DNA from: Taenia hydatigena
Taxonomy: Eukaryota > Platyhelminthes > Cestoda > Cyclophyllidea > Taeniidae
Direction of reading: 5' to 3'
Assembly: GCA_036345935.2 (NCBI GenBank)
Contig: JADWOT020000009.1
Location: 8,203,381 to 8,267,380 of the forward strand
Length of the DNA stretch: 64,000 nt
Both the position numbers and the translations under genes were made by a program. The notes beneath the pieces are model-generated. The model made no database searches. It was not told where the DNA came from and was given only the letters and a program-made list of their open reading frames with translations. Every line of letters begins with the position of its first letter. The first letter of the stretch is position 1. Positions 12,906 through 25,455 of the stretch are shown piece after piece.

Positions 12906-15900
12906 CATATCGTTGTCAAACGAGTTTGAAGAGCATTTAACAAACAAGTAGCGGTTCGTATTGAAGTTAAGCTTATCGTTTTAGGGCACAATTTTGGCAA
13001 CGATGCCGTGACAAGTGAAGTACTTTGTGCCTAAATGGATTTCTTTTGACGGCGTTAATTGATGGCGTGGGAGGCAAGACAGTAGAATTCGTGTTAGAGT
13101 AGAGACGCCTCCAAAATAGAATATGCAAGGTAAACACAAGCGGAATGACGCACTGGTAAGAAATCATAATTTTATTGGCTTCTATCCGTATTTGCCACTT
13201 TGTAACACAAAAAAGCTATCGCTGTAGTACTTATGCTGTTTGAAAATGACCTTGTAGGCGAGAACCGGGAGGACAACTTAAACCTACTTGTGGACGAGCA
13301 AGGTTGCTCTATGGACTCCAAGATGCCCTCGTCCCAACTGCTTCGGTTTGTAGTAAAGACGTCTAAAAACGTCCAACCTTGCCATAGCGATTGCGGTAAA
13401 AAAAGGAAGAGAAGAGAATTGCCTACAACCGCTCTCATTTGGATTACTTGTACACGCAAGAAATGAGACATAAGTACTAAACATTACCTTGGACTGCGCC
13501 ATGGCGGTCCTTTTTTAGTATCGCCTTTGAAACGTGCATTTGGCATGATTCTGAAGAGCAGCACTGCTTGCATACTTGGCGTAGGACAGTGTGGGCTGGT
13601 CTAAGGCTTTAACCAGCGTTTCGTTTGTTCATTCCATTCAAGCAATAAACATGGGAAATTAATCCATCGGTTGCTCAAACCACGCATTCGCTGCATGGCG
13701 CGTCACCAACTCGAGGTGTCGTAATGGTGTTTTGAAGTGGTTGGAATTAAAATTCCTCGCTCTACGGACTTGACTACTAAGTATTGGGCTGCGAAGACGC
13801 TTAGATGCCTGATTTCCTTCCCTTTAACCTACTTTTACTGCAAACAAACAGTTGAATGCTAAAGTCAGTGCCTAAACCAATGAATTCACTGTCAAAATAG
13901 ACCAAAATCGGCGTAAACTGCATTGCAGGGAACGCGTTTGCTGCATTAGATCGTATGCATATCTCAAATGTTGAGTTGGCTGCAGTGCAAATGGAAGCTT
14001 TGAGTCGGAGGCACTGCTGGGTGGCAGGAGGTGCGCTTAGGTAGTGACTCACAAAATGTGACGCAGATCCTTCGTACTAGTTATTCCAGTGTACAAACCC
14101 AGACTAGGGATACAACCGGGTGTCGATGTAGATGAGGTGTAGCCTTCGTTGCAGCTCCTATCCCGTTAATGAAATAGGTGGGATGCACATGATCAACCGA
14201 TGGCAACTTGGTAATTTGCTAATTGTTCCCTATAACGTGGCTTACGTACGATTTCCACTTTACATCCAAAGAAACTTTTTGGGCCTGAATAAATTGACTG
14301 CAAGCAGCGCAGGTCAACGAGTACTGGGCACATGACTAATTTAGTTTAGTGTATGGTGATTTGCGGCTTTCCAAGATCTGCCTGAAGACTACACAACACT
14401 GGGGGCAGTGTGCATTGCCGAGGTGTAGAGGGACTGCGGAGCCACTGGCCTGGTCCAAAAATCATGCTACCCAGATGATTTAAGAAGGGTGAGCCTCAAG
14501 TGATTCACGAGTAGGCGGAGTAGTACACAGCCCCTCTCCTTTTGCCCATTGTCACCTGTATACCCTGATCTCATCAACTGGCCGTGACAGTGATCAGGCT
14601 TGCAATCAACCGAGAAAGAATCTGACTGCAACTCCACTGATCCCTCTTGACAATTCCAATGGATATGGAGTTTCGCCCTGACTATCACGCATGTTCCTCG
14701 CTAGTTGTAGGAGCACTGGCCTAAAACAAGGTTATAAAAAAAGATGAGATTTAGACTAGTTTCTCCTTGCCACTTCGTTTTCACCTTATCTGAATTCTAT
14801 CCAACTAATAGAGAAGTGGGGGAGGAGGGGTAAACGGCTGCATGCCGAACCTTTCCAGATGGTTTCGTTTCGGTTTCGATTCCGGTTACCGTCCATGCAT
14901 CACCCGAGTCCTTTCTGAGGTCGACTGAAGGCATAATCCTGGGGCAGAATGCATGCATTTGAGGGCTACTAGCATGACCCAGAAGTCAACCTCTCCCTCC
15001 GGCGAAGGTGCAATGGCTGCGTACCCAAGCGGTCAATTGCCCGAAGCCGAGAGTCGAAAAATCAACGCGTCACTTTTGACCAGGTTCGGGATCCTACTTA
15101 CCATCAAGTTGCTGACACAATGATTTAATTTTAACGTTTGTTTTGCTAGGTGGGTTTGATAAATATGCACCGCCTTTGTTTGTGTGAGTTGACTTTACGG
15201 CAGTCAAGTGCTCTAAATTGGTGCTTAAATATTTCTGTTAGCACTGTTTTCGCTTAGAAGAATGCGCTCGAGGCTAAGAATGGGGAGAATTTAATTCTCC
15301 CTTACCCATTATAGCAGAGTGGGTTGTTTACCTTGGACTGGGGTTTCAAGAATATTTATTTTCATAAAACTTTTGTGTACTACTATGTCACTTTTACATT
15401 TTCTCAAAGCGACGTTTTGTAAAGCGGAAATTCTAGCTCTGCCTCCGTCAATCCGTTGGGCAGCAGCGATCACTTCTAATTTTAACACAGGTTTTGGTCA
15501 TTTGCTTAACCTGTCGTTTGCACTTGAACTTTACCTGGAATCTAAGTTATCCCTTATGCATGTCTTCACATGCATTTGAGTTTTACAGATTGTCAGCTGC
15601 TGGTTTCTATGCGTGGTTTGGGATGGGGAAACACTGTTGTTTGCTAGGCCAGATACTAAGATTAAAGAGGTTCCCACCAGAATAATAGGCTTTTACGAGA
15701 TTGCATATACTACTGATGTTTCGCATAAGTAAGAGGGATCCTGCTCTGTTGTGGATTGTAAAGGAAGCCCAACAATTCACACAAGACCTGTATTTTGCAC
15801 CGTTTGGGTGAGCATAACAAAACGGAATGGTCGCGCAATGGCTGACAGCTTAAGGTTAATAAAAATAGACTTTTACACAAAAGAACTACTTAGTTTTATT

Positions 15901-16589
15901 GTTGACGAATATTAAAGAATAATGGGGTTTTGACAACTACAGTCCGCAGTTCTCGTACAAATATAGCCACAATAACGATTTGCCTTCATCGACTGTACAA
16001 ATTTTAGCAATATTAGCAATCGCAAACACTCTGACCAGCCTCCAAAAGTTGTTTAATGCAAAACATTAAAGTGCTTCGTAAAAGTGTTGCAGAAAGTTCA
16101 GAGCTATCTTTTCGGCACCGTGGTGAAGAACTGGACATGTCAAGAAGCACTCTACGGCCTATTCTCCTACAAAGTGACTTCAGAACAGAGCCCTACTGAC
16201 TACGTACAGCAAAGGCAGTTCGTTGAATGGAGAAAGGAACAGCAAGTGGATGCTACACTTTCATCTTGAAGGCGTGACTAATTGGTAAATTTGCTGCATT
16301 TGGGATTCAGAGCACTCACAAGTGATTGTTGAGGGACAAATGCATCCAAAAAGCGTCATTATTTGGTACTAGTTCGGACTGGAGTTATCATCAAACCATT
16401 CCTCTTCGAAAATGCGGCTAGTCAGGCAATAGTGGTGAATGATGTTCTCTATCGCAACATGGTGATCCAGTTTTTTTAGCATAACCCGCAAGCCATGAGT
16501 CGAGACGACATGCGGTTTTAACAAGTCGGTTCCAACTGTCATACGGCTTGAGAAACAAGTAAATTTCTGCATGACCCATTTGCGATCAA
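12906..16589. other. Gene-poor intergenic DNA
   Basis: No exon recognised. The segment 15010-15090 has a tRNA-like look (ACCCAAGCGGTCA followed about 60 bp later by GGTTCGGGATCC) but does not fold into a normal tRNA as read; it might be the head of a tRNA-derived SINE. Confidence 0.35.
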
Positions 16590-16960
16590 GCAATTCGTTT
16601 GCATGACTTCCGATTTCGGCCACGCTGAGTTGGATGGCCGCATTGCCTTTGCCAGATGGGCTGGCGCCTAGACCTTGCCAACAGCCCCAATCCCTTTTGT
16701 TAGTCGAATGTGTACATATTCTGCTTAAGTATTACTATGCCTTATTTTGCATACAAGGAAGTCTTTAGAAGCTACATTCGTGGCAGCGAAAAGCAGACCT
16801 GGCTTTAAAGGATTTGTAACCTGATTTATACGGCAGTGCCAAAGAAGTGCATATGCTACAAACGGAAGAGTCGATGACATTGCATAACAGAAGGGTTGGG
16901 GATGGCATCCACCTTTGGCATCTATTCCATCCCCGTGTTCCGCGTGGCGGCTATTGACAA
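16590..16960 (+). mobile_element. Degenerate TRIM-like element: 5' LTR, primer-binding site, start of internal region
   Basis: 16590-16776 is a heavily mutated LTR (recognisable GGATGGCCGCATTGCC, CATATTCTGC and GAAGCTACA). It is followed at 16777 by TTCGTGGCAGCGAAAAGCAG, nearly the primer-binding segment TTGGTGGCAGCGAAAAGCAG of the copy at 55701. The internal motif CCCCGTGTTC...GGCTATTGACAACGGAAGCG follows at about 16930. No clear 3' end; it is either truncated or its 3' LTR is the one at 17108. Confidence 0.65.
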
Positions 16961-17107
16961 CGGAAGCGGCCCTTACGTGAACGCATAGAGACGCCTAACC
17001 TATTACAGTGCAATTAAGTCATTTTTTGGATCGCGGAAATTCTCGAGCTTTTACATTATCAAAATGGAAATTGCGAACGGCCCCACTTCTCAATTTGGTA
17101 ACACGCG

Positions 17108-17266
17108 CGCAGCACTCTGTTTGTTTGAACTACCGGTTTCGGTCAAGGTCACAGAGGTGGCCGCATTGCCCTGGCAGCAGCTTATTTCCCTCTGTCCGTT
17201 GAATATATGCATTCTCCCCTGGCATTCTGCCTTCTCTTACCTTCGAAAGAGTCTCGGGACGCTACA
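17108..17266 (+). mobile_element. LTR of the TRIM-like element, sense
   Basis: Contains GTTTGTTTGAACTACCGG, the GAATATATGCATTC core and the end GGGACGCTACA. The start is mutated (CGCAGCACTCTG for TGTAGTACTTTG). It could be the 3' LTR of the degenerate element at 16590 or a separate solo LTR; no clear target duplication. Confidence 0.75.
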
Positions 17267-17550
17267 GCGTGCATTTTAAATTTTTCACCGGAAAAGTCGC
17301 TTTATTCAGATTCGCATACTTGATAAAACAGATCCATATCCTGTCATTATTTGACATGCTTTATTAACTACACCTTTTGGCTAGTCAAAATTATTAGTAA
17401 AAAACACAACTGATGCCCGAAAAGGAGACATTATCTGATCCTCCAACAAAACTTTACTAAAAGGGCTTACTTAAATGTGATACGCAACTGCCCAATTTAA
17501 CTGGACTTATTAAAAAAGAAGTAAAGGACCGATAAAGAAAACGTTGTAAT

Positions 17551-17737
17551 TGTAATGCTTTGTTTTTTGAACTACCGGTTTCACTCAAGGAGACAGGTGG
17601 GCATATTGCCATAGCTGCGTAGGCTGGCCATCGAGCCGTGCCTGCAGCTGATTTCCTTTTGTCTGTTGAATATACACATATTTTCAATCCTAGTATTCTG
17701 CCCTCGTTTACCTTCAAGGGGGCCTTGGGACACTACA
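17551..17737 (+). mobile_element. LTR of the TRIM-like element, sense
   Basis: A 187-bp copy starting TGTAATGCTTTG and ending GGGACACTACA. TGTAAT is repeated just before the start, which blurs the boundary. I see no matching target duplication. Confidence 0.8.
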
Positions 17738-18978
17738 AGTGCTTTGATTGTTTGTTTGAATAACCTCCAGGCTCTGGGACCCTCGAATCATACCTTTAGC
17801 CTCTAATTCTAGACGCCAATAATATGCCTTTTGACATGCTTCCTTGAATTTACGCGGCCTTAGGTGAGAATTAGGTTGTTACAGTACTAGGGTTGGCCTG
17901 TGCATAGAAATCTTCGATTAGCAGTTCCAAAATGCAGGAATACTTCGGTCACAAAACTCTTCAGGCCCACACTTGTCTAAGTTACGTTTATTATTAACAT
18001 GGCGTATTTTGATTTGCAGTTACTCAAAGTGCATGCATATTTACATAATCGCACTCGTTAGATCACTGTATCAGGGCAATGTTTGGGCATGGGATGCACT
18101 GCAAACTAACACTTGTTTTGTAAATGAAACAAAAAAGCCGCGCATGCTGATGAGTTTTGAAAAACAATGACACAAAACAGGAAATTCACACTCTGCTTTA
18201 AAACACCTGCTCACATAATGCAATTCAACCCGCTTATTTCCACTTCAAGGACGCTATGAAAACAGGTATGGGTGGATTTGGAGTTGTGTATGAACATAGG
18301 AGGGCTTTACTGTGAAGTCCCATCAATTACGATAAGTCGGGTATAATATTTGTTCCTTGATTCAGCATACGTATCGCTGCTTGGGTTCTTTGAAGTTCAT
18401 ACATCCATAATATCCTTTATTTACAAATCCTAAATGTGGTTACAGCATTGAGTTCTATTTGCTCGTCTTTTTACGTCATGATATGCAATACAAGATGGTA
18501 TTACTGTCAGATAGGTATCATTTACAACGTGGGTTTCACTGAGTTTGTTTTGTATTCAATGGAGCATCGGGACAATTCTGTTGTAAATGTCATGCACAAA
18601 GGAACCTATCCCATGTGATGCAGCAATTTTAAATGATATTTTTGAATATCTAACGTGTAATAATTGTGGATCTACGCCTAATTACGGGTTTTTGATGGTG
18701 CTGTAAACCCTTATTCATTTATAGTTAACTGACTTTGTGAAGTTGCAGGGTTTTTCGTCAAAATCATCAAAATCAATTTACCACGAATTCATTTTAATTT
18801 TGCGTTTGGATGGAAACCCATAAATTGACTTTGGATCCCATTACCATGCAAAATGCTTTCAAACTGGTTACATTTAACTGAGTCTACATTTTACTACTCT
18901 GATTTCAAACTCGTTCAAGTTGCATAACCCGATGCTGGTCTTTTCGTGGCGGCTAACACGTCTCTTTTACTCTCCTAG
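17738..18978. other. Region upstream of SMPD2
   Basis: No exon can be assigned. The missing first exon of SMPD2, which must supply the start codon and end one base into a codon, should lie here or further left. An (A/T)-rich stretch with ATGs at 18846 and 18852 was tested, but its donor sites do not give the needed phase. Confidence 0.35.
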
Positions 18979-21900
18979 ACAAACACGCAACACCTGACCC
19001 TACTGAACGCATTAGGATCCTTACGCTGAATTGTTGGTTAGTCAAATTCCGCTGCGTATTTCTTACCAAAACACTTTGTTAGGGGCGTCTTTATAAAGGG
19101 GATGTCAGTTCAGAAGGACGTACGTATTGATGCCATCTGCGAGCTACTCAAAAAGTCAGAGTGCGACATTATCTTCCTTCAGGAGGTATGGTTGCAATCT
19201 GACTTCGAAAAAGTCAAATCCTGTCTAAGCTCCACCTATCCACATTGCGTCAAATTTTACACGTAAGGTTACACTTCCTCAAAATCAGCAAGCGTTGCAG
19301 ATTATTTATTAATTCATGGGCCTAAAAATTTTCAGCCACCTCTTTGGTTCGGGGGTATGCATCTTCTGCCGATGGCCGCTTGTATCCTTCATGACAATGC
19401 CCTTCTCCATCAATGGATACCCTCACTATCTACATCAAGCTGATTGGATTGCTGGAAAAGCGATGGGTTATGCCTCCACGATCACGCCCGGTGGATTCCG
19501 TTTGAACCTTTACAATGCACATGTAAGTACGCGACGTTAATTGTGCAATAGGTACTCACATAGAACGATATTATTATGCACCACATTGCGCATCTATTTC
19601 TTATCTTGCGCGCATTAAAATTCCAATTTCATTTTGGGTCTTGCCAAATGATTAAATCTTGAGTAGCTACTTATAATTGTGACCATTTTAATTACTTTTT
19701 CTTCAGGAGGACATAAGAGGGATTTAGCAAATGACGGTGGAAAATAAACTAACGATCCCACAAGTTATGTAGTCATTGAAGCATACTAAGAAGTTAAGAT
19801 TGTTTTCTGTGTTCACGCTGTTTTGCAGTTCAAATAACTGTCGGATACAATTTTCTGCCTGTTCATTTCATTGTTGCTCTGCCTGCGATAAGCGATAGCA
19901 TTTCACCACAATGCGAATGCGTGGCTGTTTGAAAGGTTAACCAAAAGCGTGAAATCTCATTCGTGTTAACACGTAATCATTTTATGCAGCATCACTGTCT
20001 CGGCAGGACAGCGTAAGCCGCTTTGAGGGCAGGGCTCGCTTCTAGTATCTGGCAGTTTATAAAATCATTTTTAGCACAGGCATATATCGAAGTTATAATC
20101 ACTCCGAGTAGGGATGAAGAAATAGTTACTTACTGCACTGCACAAAATGTGCTTTTAAAGGGTTTGCATAAGAATCAATTACGCAGTTGGATTTGATTGA
20201 AGCGTTTCATAAAGTTCAGCAAGTTGAACTTGCCCAAGACCTCAGTATGAAGAGGCTCAACTTTGTTACTCGTAATTGCTGTTATGAAGTAGCCGCGGTG
20301 CTAAACAAAGCAATCGAAATTCTATAAGTTAGATTATTTGGAATTGCAAGTTTTTGATTTTCAAGATGATATTTATTCCAGATGTAAAGATGCTTATCAT
20401 ACCCGAAACCTCTTTCCGAAACATTTTCTGTACTTCCCTGAGATGAATCCTACTTATCACTATCATTAAAGGGGCGCGCCTGAAAGTGCTTATCTTTGCC
20501 ATCCAACTAAAGCTTTGCTCGTCTCTTCAGACTCACGCTCGTCACTACCTGAACCCAGACGATGACCCCGTGGAGGGCCATCGACTGGCGCAGGCCATTG
20601 AGATGATGGAGTTCATCAGGGCCTCTGCGGCTTCAGCTGACGTTATCTTCATCGGCGGCGATTTCAACTTGGAGTACTATACCACTGCTCTTCGACTCCT
20701 CAAGCGCTCTCTCAACCTCAAGGATGCTTGGCTGGATCAGGTACACCTAATTTCATCACACTCCAAGGCGTTTGTTTACTTTCTTCTTATTGTTTTTTGC
20801 TTAACCTCGATCGACATGCTTAAAAGCGGTTGATTTAATGAGTTATTTTGTGTCTCAAAATGACTTTGCACCCAACACAAATGTCTTCATTTCGCTTGTC
20901 TCATAGTCGTCTCATTGCGCTTACTAAAGCTATGTAAACATCATCGTTTTGCGTTTGTGACGTTAATTGAGTCTTCTCGAGAGTGCGAATGCATTTTACG
21001 CTGATAATTTACATTTTTTGGGTACCCATTCAAGTGAATTGTTAGAGTGCGAAGAAATTACCAAATAAGGTGACGTTTTTATTAAAAAAGAATCTAACAT
21101 CAAACAAATCTCGTAAACGATGTGCCAGTTCCCGGTGAGCGTTTGGCAACTACCTACCCGCAAATAATCTGAGGCAATTTCTTCATCACGTTCAAGACTG
21201 TGATCACGCGCCTACGTCTAAAGCACAATCTTATGTCTCTTCCCAGTCAGATGTAGGCGATAGCTCCAACCAAAAAATGTGACTTTTATTCAAGGTCAGC
21301 TAGGAGATGTTGATTAGGTGAATGCAAATGCACTAATTAAGAAGGATAGATGAGGTTAATGTTCCTCCTAGGATGTATGGGACCTGAAATGGCGTGAGAG
21401 TATGCGAGTTGACAAGACTGGTGATAGTGGTTAGTTGTAGAGATTTTTTGTGAAACACTACTCCTAGTAGACGGCTAGAAGACCAGTCGTGAGTGTTGAA
21501 GAGATGGAATTGGAGGGTGCGACATGCGAACGCAGCGATTGCCCCTACGCCCACAAGAAGTGGACTGCTACCACGGGGAATGGACTTCGATTGGACTACA
21601 TCTTCTACCGCTCTGGCGTTGTCAATGATGGCTTGTCAAGTGAGCTCTTCATTTTTTTTGTCGTAAGGATTATGAGTAAAACTTGCGTTTCATCCAAAAT
21701 TGAATCAGGGCACACTTTCAATTAGCTTGATCTGTTTATATTAGACTTAACAGGCAACAGCGAGTAAGGTGCATTAGTATTTAGCATGCAATGCTACACT
21801 CACCTCTGAATGCGGGATCTCGTGGTAGAACCTCAAGTCCAAAGTAGCTCACGCCTTCAGACGCTCGAGACCTTTTTATTTGTACCGAATCAGGAAGGTG

Positions 21901-23199
21901 TAAATTAGATTTGTGCAGAGGTGTTGTGATGCTTCATTAAGCTCTCAATACCCTCCGACACATTTTTACCTTCTTCACCTGCAGAAGTACTTTAATAGAC
22001 AATGACGCAGCATAGTCACATCCACTCCTACTTCCAATGGCATATGATCTGCTTTGGCGGCTGATTGCACTTCCGCATCCTCCCTTGCCCATTGTAAATA
22101 AAACGGTGCATATAATTTTTTTTGTTTAATTGAATATCAAACGGGATTTTCTACTCCGGGCCACTATCATCTTCCCTTTGAGCCAATGTTCAACAGATCT
22201 CTTAACTTTGTGTGTGGAACCGCTTTAGTGCTCGCGAGGAAGTTGATTAGTATGTCGCTTCGTTTCTCAGATCTTCATGCGACCTCCTGAAAGGCTCTTG
22301 CATAATCTGCGTAGTCATATTCCCCCAGGGAGTTTTCCAAGCGTTTCATGCAGTCAGGAGAAGGGAGGAATAAAAATGTGCTTTAGTTAAAATGTACTTT
22401 TATTGCGTGTTGTCAAACCAACGCCTTTCCTCGTTGTTAGTGAATGTCGTGTGATTAAGACTGTTGAGCAATGTGTCACTAATGTGGACGTCTTCGGTTA
22501 CAGCCGTAACAGTGGAGTGTGAGCGATGCCAAGTGAACATGGCAGAAGTGCCGCACAAACCGGGCGTGTTCTACTCCGATCACGCTGTCGTCACTGCGGA
22601 ATTCTTGATTACGAGGCATGAGGAGTCGGTTGCTGAAGGTAATTCGAATTAAGTCTTTCTAGCACATTTTTAAATCTTAATAGGGAATTTATTCTGCTGA
22701 TTTGTACCCATTACAGATCACATCATCTCACTCTCTCATAAATGTTTGTCTTGCAGTTCCAATGAGTAGCCTAACCTTCGGCTAGACCCTATTAATTACA
22801 CCGAACCCGAAGGTGCATCCCACCACCTGTTCATATTCTTATCCTCTAGAAGTTCCACCAGTGAACTCTCACGAGACATTGGAGACCATCCTTATGGAGG
22901 CAGACGGCATAATTAAGAAGCAGATGGAGATGGAGAACAAGAAGAAGATAGTTCACCTCGTGACTGCCGCTGTGCTCATCTTGGCTTTCCTTATCCTCGG
23001 GACCGGGGTGCCAGTGTGCCACCCGGCCTACAAGTTCTTCGCCTCGGCGTTGCTCATGCTGGCCGGAGCAGGAGCTTTCTGCTTAATTTGGGGCAACGTG
23101 ATTGGCAGACCATGTCTCATGAGCAGTCTCCACAATGCCAAAGCTATTGTCTGGAATCATCTCAGAGAATTTTGTCAGGAGCCCGCAAGCCAGCCCTAA
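18979..23199 (+). CDS. SMPD2: Neutral sphingomyelinase, SMPD2-like (5' end incomplete)
   Basis: Hydrolyses sphingomyelin to ceramide and phosphocholine at intracellular membranes; Mg-dependent endonuclease/exonuclease/phosphatase fold. Exons: 18979-19036, 19083-19262, 19336-19522, 20531-20740, 21471-21639, 22504-22638, 22850-23199 (stop TAA). All phases fit; about 428 residues (human 423). Motifs in order: LTLNCWG, the metal-binding glutamate in FLQEVW, GSGVCIF, GYPHYLHQADWIAGKAMG, GGDFNLEYYTT (conserved Asp and Asn), LRLDYIFYR and catalytic YSDHAVV. Two hydrophobic C-terminal segments (VTAAVLILAFLILGTGVPV; FASALLMLAGAGAFCLIWG) match the membrane anchor of SMPD2. Intron 1 is 46 nt and rebuilds NCWG exactly; later introns are 73-1008 nt. 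No start codon is in the first exon seen (its first two bases finish a split codon), so one more upstream exon is needed. Confidence 0.9.
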
Positions 23200-23268
23200 G
23201 GCCGACCTGGAAGTGACGCGTCAGAAAGTCTTATCAACCCTTTGTTATAGTTATTCATTTATATTTTG

Positions 23269-23274
23269 AATAAA
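23269..23274 (+). terminator. Poly-A signal of SMPD2
   Basis: AATAAA 70 nt after the SMPD2 stop codon. Confidence 0.7.
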
Positions 23275-23594
23275 TTTAAGTTTTGCGGATCAGGTCGCCA
23301 TTATCCGAGGCTATTTTCTGAGTGGCTAATATCGTGCAATAACAAGAGGATTATGTTATCGAAGTCGAAGCAAGAAAATTTAGTGGGTGGTGTGTATTCA
23401 TTGTGCAAAGTTCACCTGATGGATTACAAACCCCACCGCTGAACCAACCAGTTTACACACACGCTATGGCTACAATCGTGGATTGTAAGAATGCAAACAT
23501 TCGCATTTCTCAAAAAGAAAGAAAATATTGTGACCATAAAAGGGTGTTTTGAAAGCGGTCGTCCGTAGAATATCAAGTGTTGCCGTTTCGTCAC

Positions 23595-23788
23595 TTGAGA
23601 GGACTTGGCGTAGATTCTAAAAGCTGCATCAAAACTGGCAATGATCTGCAACACCCGGATCTTCTCCACAGGAAAGCATGGCGCCAATAACCCCGAAGCC
23701 CATGCCACCAAGATGACTGAGTAGACTGTGAGGCTAGAGAACGCGTGAAGCTTGTTTGTCAATTCCTCGAAGGACACGTAAATTTGAT
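23595..23788 (-). CDS. Possible internal exon of an unidentified membrane protein
   Basis: On the - strand the acceptor TTGCTAAG (exon from 23788) and the donor CAA|GTGACG (exon to 23595) bound 194 nt that stay open and end in phase 0. The product contains the hydrophobic LTVYSVILVAWASGLLAPCF followed by a charged stretch with FDAAFRIYAKSSQ. Composition looks protein-like, but I do not recognise the family and could not join it to neighbouring exons; a further stretch near 24120-24215 on the same strand is also open. It could be a chance open frame. Confidence 0.25.
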
Positions 23789-24491
23789 CTTAGCAAGAAT
23801 ATACTGCTCCAGTGAGTTCCTGTGAGAACAACAATTTTTTTCAAAGAACTGTAGGCATTTACCATTTGGATGGCCTAACCTTCACTCGGGCGTTTGTTCT
23901 AATAAAACATTCATTAGTGCGAATAGTTCTGCCTTGTTTTTCCCGCAAGGAAGCCACAATTCGAAAGTGGTCATTGGATATGAAGTTTAACTGTGGAGAA
24001 TGCATGTATTAAAAGCGTCGCAGCATCACCAAATCTAGTAAGACGATAAATAGGAAAAAAAATATTCAAAAATGTAGGTTGCAGAAATGAGGACGGAAGT
24101 CTTAGATTATGTGATAAAGCAGAACACGCATCACTTCACGATAGCAAAAATTTAAACAAACTTCGCCATTCGATTCCACGGCATAGCCCGTCAACCGCTG
24201 CTCTATGAAGGCAACAAATATTCATCCATTCTGGTCCTGCCCATTCACATTCCTGAAAAGACCCATAGTGCGACGATAGGGTTCCAAGGAAATCAAAAGA
24301 GCTGGGGACACTGGCAGGAACCAGAGGCCACGCCAGGAAGCAAAAGTACAATTTACGAAGATCCAAACGCTTGCGTAATCAAATCAAAGTAAACAAGTAA
24401 TGTGAACTTTACACAGTTCCTCACCTCCGTTATGTATCCTCCCTGCCGGTCGCTCTCTTCTATCCCCCACACTGATCTTTGAATTTACTTT
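23789..24491. other. Intergenic stretch
   Basis: No confident feature apart from the weak - strand coding potential noted for the neighbouring exon. Confidence 0.3.
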
Positions 24492-25013
24492 CAACTGAGT
24501 AGACATTTGTTCTTGCTGTCGCTGGTCCCTCCTTGCAGTACCACTAAATCTAAGGTTTCGTCCCATCACGGAAATGTATTCATGGAAGAGAAATGCACTG
24601 TCCTCATATTCTCCCCCATCAAAAGCAGTATGAACACTGACCTAAAGGGTGGGTTGCTTAATAAAAGACGGAGCTTTCAGTGGTTGAACAGGAATCATGT
24701 TTGGCGCCTGCACGTGCTTGGCAGTTTGTCCTCACTTGAGTGCCCTCCAACTGTACGTCTTCATGGGTCTACCTCGTGAGTGGAGAGGTGGAGGAGGTAT
24801 CGTGTGTTTGCATAATTGACATCGTCATCCAAATACCGTTGACATTTGGGCAACGAACTGCCAAATGGTTCACTGATTGTGTCTCCTCGGTTGTTGATGG
24901 CGTTTATGCGGCACGTGGGACTGAGTAATCTGCCAAATGTAGACGCCCTTTCTAACACTCTCGTAAGGAGTTTCCTCCACACATCGTCTCTTCAGTGGCA
25001 GATGACCTTCTCC
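24492..25013 (-). repeat. Longer dispersed repeat, copy B (inverted)
   Basis: Reverse complement of copies A and C. Bases 24492-24905 pair with 25456-25868 of copy C by eye at roughly nine bases in ten, giving an inverted repeat of about 410 bp per arm with a loop of about 550 bp. Bases 24906-25013 extend into sequence shared with copy A only (12160-12270). Confidence 0.75.
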
Positions 25014-25455
25014 CAGCTAACATTATACGAATAATCCTTTGACCATGCCGTCGAGCGAAAAATACAGTCTGAAGAGAATCAAATACCAGAACACCAAACC
25101 TGGAGATTACAACTTGTCCTACAAATAATAGCACTTATTCTTTTGAAAGGGTTTTGTACTACTCCGTTTGATTAACTCTCGCTTTTGATAAGAGGTTACT
25201 TGAAGGCCCCAACATATTCCCCAGTTAGGCGACTAAGCCATCTGTCCATGCTCAAGCCCTAACGTAGGTCAATGATACACATTCTGCCATGCTACTATAC
25301 CCCTTGTCGTCTTTGGGAAGTACCAGGTTGCTACATCATTACTAGTGAAATTCTAAGTCCATCAGCTGTGGATAGGGGAATCAGCGAAGATCCTAAACAG
25401 AATGGTCAAAGATGGCATCCGAATCCGGCAATTAGCTTAATTCCGTGTTCTACAG

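Noticed and set aside
15010..15090. tRNA-like sequence with A-box-like and B-box-like segments
   Set aside because: One base too many in the B-box region and no cloverleaf that I can fold; at best a fragment of a tRNA-derived SINE.
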